Source: JANMDS01 sp031430575 (lineage in GTDB: Bacteria > Pseudomonadota > Gammaproteobacteria > Burkholderiales > Casimicrobiaceae). Taken from it: DNA of 64,000 nt. Shown here one piece after another: positions 58,475 to 64,000 of this stretch (positions are counted from its first letter, which is position 1; every line of letters begins with the position of its first letter). Under the pieces are notes generated by a model. The model searched no databases. It saw only the letters and a program-made list of their open reading frames with translations, and was not told where the DNA came from. The stretch is taken from assembly GCA_031430575.1 (NCBI GenBank), contig JANPBT010000026.1, positions 1-64,000 on the forward strand. The letters are read 5' to 3'. Both the position numbers and the translations under genes were made by a program.

Positions 58475-58756
58475 CTATTTCGCGACAAATAGCGTATTCA
58501 AGTTTTCTTCAATTGCCGCTTGAATTTTCCCTTTGAAGGGCTTGAATAAAAACCCAAGCGTGATTTCGATATCGATATTTGTTTTGTCGACAACCAGCTC
58601 ACCGTCAACGCCCGCACGCTCGAAGGTGCAGCAATTGCCATCCCAATCGGTTTCCAGCTCAAATTTCTTTTCTAACTGCGTTGCGATGGTGAGCGCTGCT
58701 TTTTTGGCTTTCGCCAGTGTCGTGCCGTGCGCGCGCTTGATATGAATGTCTGCCAT
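58475..58756 (-). CDS. Polyhydroxyalkanoic acid system family protein
   Basis: A 93-residue protein: 'MADIHIKRAHGTTLAKAKKA' and 'WDGNCCTFERAGVDGELVVD' with 'GFLFKPFKGKIQAAIEENL' match the small PHA_gran_rgn family associated with polyhydroxyalkanoate loci in proteobacteria. Function unclear. Start at 58756 has AGGAG seven bases upstream. No PHA synthase is adjacent. Confidence 0.88.
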   Translation of the reverse strand: MADIHIKRAHGTTLAKAKKAALTIATQLEKKFELETDWDGNCCTFERAGVDGELVVDKTNIDIEITLGFLFKPFKGKIQAAIEENLNTLFVAK

Positions 58757-58800
58757 GGGGAAATCTCCTAACCAAAGCGAAGCATACCAAGTTCGCGCGC

Positions 58801-58833
58801 ACAAAAAGAAAAAGCCGCTAAAAGTAGCGGCTT
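58801..58833 (-). terminator. Intrinsic terminator of the 43-residue gene
   Basis: On the minus strand AAGCCGCTA-CTTT-TAGCGGCTT is followed by TTTCTTTTTG. Perfect stem of nine pairs, typical of rho-independent ends. Confidence 0.88.
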
Positions 58834-58860
58834 AATCGAAAAAAAGCAGAGCGCTGAAGC

Positions 58861-58992
58861 TTAGGCTTTTTTCACTTTTTCGAGCAACTTAAAAGTCCAC
58901 TTCGATGCGCCAACGAATTGACGCTTCAACGATTTGGGCAGGCAACGACGCTCAAGCGTGTTGCGGCGGGTACGTGTACGTTCAGCAGCCAT
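58861..58992 (-). CDS. Small, highly basic 43-residue protein
   Basis: ATG at 58992 to TAA at 58861. The product begins 'MAAERTRTRRNTLERRCLPK', continues 'SLKRQFVGASKWTFKLLEKV' and ends 'KKA'. About one residue in three is Arg or Lys. A strong terminator follows, 28 bases past the stop, and the neighbouring genes are unrelated, so it looks like a real, separately transcribed gene. The composition suggests nucleic-acid or ribosome binding. I do not recognise it as a known ribosomal protein. No good Shine-Dalgarno is visible. Confidence 0.65.
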   Translation of the reverse strand: MAAERTRTRRNTLERRCLPKSLKRQFVGASKWTFKLLEKVKKA

Positions 58993-59062
58993 AATATGTG
59001 TTCTAACCAGTGAGTTGCATTGAATAACTCACGATTGTACGAAAGTTTCCCCTTAAACCAGC

Positions 59063-60280
59063 ATGCAGGCTGCAAATAATCTCTATCCACCGCTTTCCAG
59101 TCGCGGATTCATCAGCATCGTCGGCATTCACCAGATCGTATGTTGGGGAACGCTTACTTACGGTGTAACCGTCTTCTCGCCTGCGATGGCGGCAAAGCTC
59201 GGCGTGAGCATCACCACGATTATGTTGGTTTACGCCGCGGGGATTTTGTTCAACGGTATCGTAGCACCCGCCTGCACGCGGTGGGTCATGCGCGGCGCGG
59301 CGCTGCGCCCGGGGTTAGCCGGGCTTACGCTTGGTGGGCTTTCGTGTCTCGTGCTTTCGTTTGCGAGCCATCCGCTCGTGGCCTTCGTTGGATTTGCGAT
59401 GGCAGGCGCGGCCATGGCGCTCACACAATATGATTTCGCATGGCTTTTGGTGCGCCTGCATCATCCGCACGACGCCCGGCGTACGGTCACCGGCATCACG
59501 CTTTTTGGCGCACTCGCAAGCTCAATCATGTGGCCGATTGCCCACGCGCTTAACGTGCGCTTCGGCATGGAATGGGGCTGGCGCGGGCTCGGTCTCATCA
59601 TGCTCGTGGTCGGTGGCGCGTGTTTGTTGCGCATTACCCGCATGCCGGTGATCCGTGCCGATGCGCCGCTTAGCGATGCCGCGACAGCAGCCGCACCAGA
59701 ATTGCCGGTCATCCCCGCGATACCTGCGGCGCAGTTTTGGGCCATTATCGTTGGCTTAACGACGATTAGCATCATCGGCGGCGCGCTAGCGATTAATCTA
59801 CCGCTCTTGCTCGCCGCTGCCAAAGCTGAGCCCGCGGTCATCGCCGCAGTGCTTTCGCTTTTTGGCATTGGCCAATTACTCGGGCGCAGCCTTGATTTTT
59901 TAGGCGCGCGTAAATTTGGGCTTAATGCAACGGTGGTCACCGCCGCTTCGCTCGCGCTTTTGTCGTGGGCCGCCCTGCATTTGCCGCAAACCCTTGCGGT
60001 CACTGCCGCAGCGGTGCTGATGCTCGGCGCGAGTAACGGGCTTTTCACCATCGTACGCGGGGCCACACCCCTGCTTGCCTTTCATGGCGCGCAATTTATC
60101 AAAGCCTCCGCAGCGATGGCTTCCATCGGCAGTGTTGCCCGCGCCGCCGCGCCAATTGTGATCGCCTTCTTGCTCGAGCGCGTGGCGCATTTCACCGTCA
60201 CCGCCGCAATCTGCGCCGCAGGTATTTTGATTGGCGCAGCGCTCGTCTTGCACAATGCAAAGGCCGCGCTACGGGCGTAA
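59063..60280 (+). CDS. Major facilitator superfamily transporter
   Basis: A 405-residue inner-membrane protein with about twelve helices. Opens 'GIHQIVCWGTLTYGVTVFSP' and has a central cytoplasmic loop (about 195-222) rich in Ala/Pro. The type resembles YbfB/oxalate-formate-like MFS proteins, substrate unknown. Two repeats are in-frame: 59719-59737 (IPAAQFW) where helix 7 begins, and 60208-60226 (ICAAGIL) within the last helix. Confidence 0.88.
   Translation: MQAANNLYPPLSSRGFISIVGIHQIVCWGTLTYGVTVFSPAMAAKLGVSITTIMLVYAAGILFNGIVAPACTRWVMRGAALRPGLAGLTLGGLSCLVLSFASHPLVAFVGFAMAGAAMALTQYDFAWLLVRLHHPHDARRTVTGITLFGALASSIMWPIAHALNVRFGMEWGWRGLGLIMLVVGGACLLRITRMPVIRADAPLSDAATAAAPELPVIPAIPAAQFWAIIVGLTTISIIGGALAINLPLLLAAAKAEPAVIAAVLSLFGIGQLLGRSLDFLGARKFGLNATVVTAASLALLSWAALHLPQTLAVTAAAVLMLGASNGLFTIVRGATPLLAFHGAQFIKASAAMASIGSVARAAAPIVIAFLLERVAHFTVTAAICAAGILIGAALVLHNAKAALRA
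59719..59737 (+). repeat. In-gene repeat copy (MFS, helix 7 start)
   Basis: Exact 14-mer read as IPAAQFW. Confidence 0.9.
60208..60226 (-). repeat. In-gene repeat copy (MFS, last helix)
   Basis: Exact 14-mer read as ICAAGIL, buried in a membrane helix. Confidence 0.9.
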
Positions 60281-60301
60281 CATTCTTTGGGAAAAGTAAT
60301 C

Positions 60302-60356
60302 AATACCTGCGGCGCAGATTGAAGCGAAAAATGGCTCAATCTGCGCCGCAGGTATG
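60302..60356. repeat. Inverted repeat pair after the MFS gene
   Basis: Perfect plus copy 60302-60320 and minus copy 60338-60356, 17 bases apart; a terminator-like hairpin between two co-directed genes. Confidence 0.93.
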
Positions 60357-60397
60357 AAAGAATTCATCTCAGCGCAAATACTCTGAAGGTCGTAGAA

Positions 60398-62396
60398 ATG
60401 AATTTCGTTAAAAATGTCGTCGCCTTCGCGTTTCTCGCCTTCACGCAAGCCATCAATGCGCAATCGCCCAACGCGGCGCTACCCACCGTCGAAGAGCTTA
60501 TGCGCTCTCCGCAGCTAGATCAAGTGCGGCTCTCTGCCTCGGGGCGTTACATGGCGGCGGTCGCGCCGTTAAACGGTCGGATGAATTTGGTGGTGATTGA
60601 TCTTCAATCACGCAGCTCTGTGCAAGTCTCATCGTTTGAAGATTTCGATGTGCTCGAAACCCACTGGATCGGCGACGCCCGATTGGTCTTTTCGCTCGGG
60701 CAGTATGACGCGCCGACGGGCCTTACGCCGTGGAGGGCGGGGGCTTGTTTGTGGTGGATCGCGACGGCCTGAACGGGCGTCGATTGGCCGCGACCGTTCG
60801 GGAATCGCGTGGGCGTAACCAGCTGCATCGCTATCTTAATTTCACTGCAGTCATTCCGGGCAACGACGATGAAATTATCGCCAGCGGCAATCTCGATGTG
60901 GCAGACTCGACCGATCTGTATCGCGTCAATCTGGTAACGGGAAAATCGGTCGCGATCTCTTCTGGGCGGCCGGTCTCCAAGCCCGGTAACTGGCTACTCG
61001 ATGATAAGCTCGTGCCGCGCGTGGTGAGTAGCTTCGATGAAGAAAAAAACGAACGTGTCACCTACTTCCGCAAATCTAGCGGAGCACCGTGGGTAGAAAT
61101 CGCACGTACACCGACAAATCGACGGCAAATTTTTGTGCCCCGCTATATTGACCCAGAAACCAACACCCTCATCATTGCCAGCAATCAAGGGCGCGATACG
61201 GTCGGGCTCTTTCGCTTTGATCCTGAGACTAAAACGATTACCGAAACGATTGCGGGTCATCCGCGCTTCGATATGGGCGCAGATAGCGCAGGCGCTGGCG
61301 CGTCTGGCTTGATGCTGGGGCCAGATCGCAAGCTTGAAGCGCTTCGTGTCAATGCCGATAAGCCGCAAGTGCTCTGGCTCAATGCTGCAGGCGCGAAAGC
61401 TCAGGCAAGCATTGATGTCGCCTTGCCCGGGAGTGTTAACGAAATCGCGCCAAACGCTGATCGCAGCAAATGGTTGGTCAGCAGCTACTCAGAGCAATCG
61501 CCCGCCCACTGGTACGTTTACGATACGCAAACGGGAAAGCTAGAAGAAGTCGGTCGCGGTCGCCCTTGGCTCGAAGGTAAGCTCAAAGCCAAGCAGCTAC
61601 CGATTAGATTCAAGGCGCGCGATGGGCTCGATTTAACGGGTTATATTTTTGTGCCTGAGCAGTTTAAAAAAGGAGCGCCGTTGCCAACGGTGGTGCATGT
61701 GCATGGTGGGCCACACGTGCGCGCCGATTACTTCGCCCGCGGCTTTGGCGTGCGCGAAGCGACGCTGCTCGCATCGCGCGGATACGTGGTCGTGCTACCA
61801 AACTTTCGGGTCACCCCAGGGATGGGCGTCAAGGCCTATCAGGCCGGGTTTGGTACGGTGGGTCGCGCCATGTCCGACGATCATGAAGATGCATGAAATG
61901 GGCCGTTGAGCAAGGCTATAGCGACCCTGCACGGGCGTGCATTTCGGGTGCGAGCTATGGCGGCTATGCAGCATTGCAAGCCATCGCCCGCCCGTCAAAC
62001 CCGTTTAAGTGCGCGATTGCAGGTCTGGCGGTGACCGATATGGAATTTCAAAATACCTCGCCGCTAACCGATTACACAAGCTCGATAGCAGGCGTCAATT
62101 TTTGGAAGCGACTGTTGGGCGTGAAATCGTTTGACGAACCGATCGTGCGCACGCTATCGCCGCTTTTTAATACCGAAAAAATCAAGAGCGCAGTATTTAT
62201 GTATGGCGGGCGCGAAGATCGACGCGTGCCGATGGTGCAGATGGAGCGCATGGCAGAGGCGCTGACCAAAGCGGGTAATCCGCCGAAAGAATTTATTGTC
62301 AAAGATAATGAGGGCCACGGCTTTGGATTACTCGCCAATCGCGTGGAACTCTATACAAAAATGCTGAGCTTCCTCGAAGGGCAGATCGGGCGTTAG
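60398..62396 (+). pseudogene. S9 family (prolyl oligopeptidase-like) peptidase, two frameshifts
   Basis: Three consecutive frames make one exported peptidase of about 665 residues. Frame one (60398 to about 60716): signal peptide and first propeller blade. Frame two (to about 61890): the rest of the beta-propeller and the start of the hydrolase domain ('VVHVHGGPHVRADYFARGFG'). Frame three: 'CISGASYGGYAALQAIARPS' (nucleophile Ser), 'GREDRRVP' (Asp) and 'DNEGHGFG' (His). Each shift needs one added base: near the GGG at 60716 and near 61891-61895. All catalytic residues persist, so decay is recent or the shifts are sequencing errors. Confidence 0.85.
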
Positions 62397-62408
62397 GCAA
62401 CAATTATC

Positions 62409-62463
62409 AATACCTGAGGCGCAGATTAACGCATTTTTGCCCTCAATCTGCGCTGCAGGTATG
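62409..62463. repeat. Diverged inverted repeat pair after the peptidase gene
   Basis: Plus variant 62409-62427 (CTGAGGCGCAG) and minus variant 62445-62463 (CTGCGCTGCAG). The substitutions are at different positions, so they do not compensate each other in a hairpin. Last copies before the window end. Confidence 0.85.
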
Positions 62464-62569
62464 AAAGCGTCCCTTGACAAACCGAAATTTAGTCAGCAAA
62501 CTCAAACTAGAAATTTTTTATTTTTCATTTTCTTTAATTTTCTTGATGGTCACCTTTCGGGCTCGATTT

Positions 62570-63000
62570 ATGAAACTTAGTAGCGCTTTTTCTGCTCTCT
62601 CTCTCTGCTTAGCGGTTTAGCATTTGCTGACGAGCCGGCGCCTCAGCCGGTGGAGAAAATGGAAACGGTGGGGCGCAATGAGCCTCAAGGCCCACCAAGG
62701 ATTTATGTCGAGCCGCTTTACGATTACGACGGTAACTTTGTAGGTTGGCGTACGATCATTAGCGCGGCCGCAGTCGTTGCGGTCGTCAAGAAAACCGTTG
62801 ATGGTTTTGTGCCTGATTGCGCAACCGCGCTGCCCTCTAATTTTGGGTCTTGCGCTGGCGAGTGCAGAAGCGCTGTGTCTAGCGCGATTGAAAAGGCATA
62901 TCCCACCTTTCGAATTACCGCGACCGTTGCGGTCGCAATGTCGAACCAGTGTGGTGTCAAGTGTATTGACATAGCCCAGAAATACGAATGTGCTGGCTAG
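62570..63000 (+). CDS. Small exported protein of unknown function, start region out of frame
   Basis: The body (62650-63000) encodes 'METVGRNEPQGPPRIYVEPL' and a Cys-containing domain ('SNFGSCAGECRSAVSSA', 'QCGVKCIDIAQKYECAG'; six cysteines in total). An ATG at 62570 starts a typical signal peptide 'MKLSSAFSAL' but is out of frame because of the run at 62587-62606 (T5, then (CT)6). Removing one CT unit gives MKLSSAFSALSLLSGLAFA joined to DEPAPQP; adding one T to the T5 run also works. Either phase variation, mutation, or sequence error. As read, only an internal GTG/ATG start near 62650 is available and there would be no export. Confidence 0.55.
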
Positions 63001-63007
63001 TACTTAT

Positions 63008-63982
63008 ATGACATTCGCAAGCCTAAAACTTAAATTTACTCTCGGCGCAGTTTTTATTGCCGTCGTATTGTTGCTGCTTTGGGCAGGGGTTAAGTCACCC
63101 TATGAGAAGATTGTCGTAAGCTCAGGTGATGTCGCGCCCCCCGCTAAGAAGCAAGAAACAGTCGGCAAAAATGAGAGACTTTCGGCTATCGTGTCGCCCG
63201 GTCTCGCGCCCACGCTAGGTTTAAAGCCAGCGCTGAGTTCTGAGAAAATTTCGGCGCAAAACATGAGCGTAAAACGTGGCGATCTCGGCGCGCAGTTTGT
63301 AGCGGCGATGTCCTCATCGGACGCAACTGCACAGATCAAAGGTATGTATGGAATTTGGTGGACTTGTCTTCGTTACATCGATAAGCGTTTTGGAGATCAG
63401 TCCGCTTTAATTCCTGGCTCATTTGTCGAGCTCGAACTTCAGGCGCTCGTCCCTAGAGCAACTGACTTGTATTCAAATCTAGACGCACGCTGCAAATCGG
63501 TTCTCCACTTTTCTTCGGATGATCGACGACGAAAGAGCGCGGAATTATCTAGCGCAGGTCATCATGGCGCTCTGCTGGATAAGACCAATAATATTTTTAT
63601 TAAAAAAGATCTTACGCAGACCGATCTTGATCTTGTAGATCGTGTACTCGCAAACGCAGAGCTGAGGGCTGAATTTGTTTATTTGAATGATGGGCATCTT
63701 CGCGGCCGACTTGAAGAAGTTTTTAGACCAAACTTATCCTTTCAGGAGGCAGAAGCAGCAGTTTGGGCAGCGACATGTCTTTTAGGCGCAGACTGCACAG
63801 ACTTTGGTTTCGTGACCGCGCTTGCATGCTTTAGAGGCCACGTTTGCTTAGGAAATTCAGTCCAATCGGGCATCGAAGCGCAATTTTCTGCCGCTGGCGT
63901 CGAGAGAATCACTAAAGCCGCAGAGGCGCTTGTCGAAATGCTAGGTAGAGGCTCGGCAGGTTTGGGTTTGAAAAAGAAGTAA
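63008..63982 (+). CDS. Membrane-anchored protein of unknown function
   Basis: A 324-residue protein with one N-terminal membrane helix ('FTLGAVFIAVVLLLLWAGV', about 10-28) and a large, probably periplasmic domain with several cysteines ('WWTCLRYIDKRF', 'AATCLLGADCTDFGFVTALA'). I recognise no family. Near residue 49 it carries 'ETVGKNE', echoing 'ETVGRNE' in the preceding gene. A GTG at 62990 would overlap that gene. Repeat-free, A/T-richer surroundings suggest accessory DNA. It ends 18 bases before the window edge. Confidence 0.6.
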   Translation: MTFASLKLKFTLGAVFIAVVLLLLWAGVKSPYEKIVVSSGDVAPPAKKQETVGKNERLSAIVSPGLAPTLGLKPALSSEKISAQNMSVKRGDLGAQFVAAMSSSDATAQIKGMYGIWWTCLRYIDKRFGDQSALIPGSFVELELQALVPRATDLYSNLDARCKSVLHFSSDDRRRKSAELSSAGHHGALLDKTNNIFIKKDLTQTDLDLVDRVLANAELRAEFVYLNDGHLRGRLEEVFRPNLSFQEAEAAVWAATCLLGADCTDFGFVTALACFRGHVCLGNSVQSGIEAQFSAAGVERITKAAEALVEMLGRGSAGLGLKKK

Positions 63983-64000
63983 CAATTTCGTTTTCGATTT

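Noticed and set aside
532..62463. CRISPR array interpretation of the repeated 19-mer
   Set aside because: Copies are scattered at irregular distances over 62 kb, on both strands and within genes, with no regular spacers and no cas genes.
532..62463. REP/BIME family mobilised by the local RAYT
   Set aside because: Not excluded, but about 20 in-frame genic copies, absence of copies around the transposase gene, and a different sequence at the element ends make it the weaker explanation.
532..62463. Strand-polar architecture motif (KOPS or Chi-like)
   Set aside because: Exact copies are split evenly between strands in this window, without the skew such motifs need.

Overview
The window reads as one chromosomal stretch of a betaproteobacterium, probably Burkholderiales or a close relative. 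The support is gene content: an ahcY with a proteobacterial-type SAH riboswitch, metX-metW, a Bug/TctC-type periplasmic binding protein, a polyhydroxyalkanoate-system protein, gatCAB divergent from mreBCD-mrdA-rodA, and a rlpA-tolB-pal-cpoB-mutY run. I see no rRNA, tRNA or CRISPR array.

Layout. 0-2.3 kb: holin-like membrane protein and riboswitch-controlled ahcY. 2.6-4.0 kb: a PIN toxin/antitoxin pair and an unknown gene. 4.0-8.3 kb: GST, a lipoprotein metallo-beta-lactamase-fold hydrolase, and a LOV-PAS-GGDEF-EAL sensor. 8.4-14.7 kb: lipoate operon (lipB, MAPEG, frameshifted UPF0016, lipA), MetE-like methyltransferase, GNAT, Bug protein, rRNA methyltransferase. 14.8-18.7 kb: dacA-dat-ybeD-arginase and a flavodoxin. 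18.7-22.8 kb: VWA/DUF58/MoxR/trypsin-like protease operon. 23-25.8 kb: metX-metW and gshB. 25.9-33 kb: an accessory island with an XRE regulator, a small secreted protein, a degenerate subtilase, an array of Ig-like secreted paralogues and a RAYT transposase element. 33-38.4 kb: dadA, intradiol dioxygenase-like protein, BCS1-like AAA ATPase, YHS lipoprotein, YeeE/YedE transporter. 38.5-48.8 kb: a ten-gene minus-strand run for cell shape and envelope (mreBCD, mrdA, rodA, rlpA, tolB, pal, cpoB, mutY). 48.9-62.4 kb: gatCAB, DUF4124, pyrE, exonuclease III, ABC-F, Sel1 protein, ampG-like, PHA protein, a 43-residue basic protein, an MFS transporter and a broken S9 peptidase. 62.5-64 kb: two unknown exported or membrane proteins.

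The outstanding feature is a short, nearly invariant repeat, TACCTGCGGCGCAG with A/T flanks (consensus AATACCTGCGGCGCAGATT). By hand I count about 38 exact copies of the 14-mer plus about 10 variants, split evenly between strands, roughly one per 1.4 kb. Between genes it usually forms close inverted pairs, often at gene ends. It also lies in-frame inside about 20 positions in conserved genes, encoding IPAAQ, SAPQV, CAAGI or LRRRY. It is absent from the toxin-antitoxin segment, the 25-33 kb island and the last 1.5 kb. The pattern resembles the DNA uptake sequences of Neisseria and Haemophilus more than REP elements, so I propose it as a candidate new uptake-type sequence.

Several genes carry apparent single-base deletions (UPF0016 gene, S9 peptidase twice, possibly the 62.6 kb gene). 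Assembly error must be excluded before calling them pseudogenes or phase-variable.
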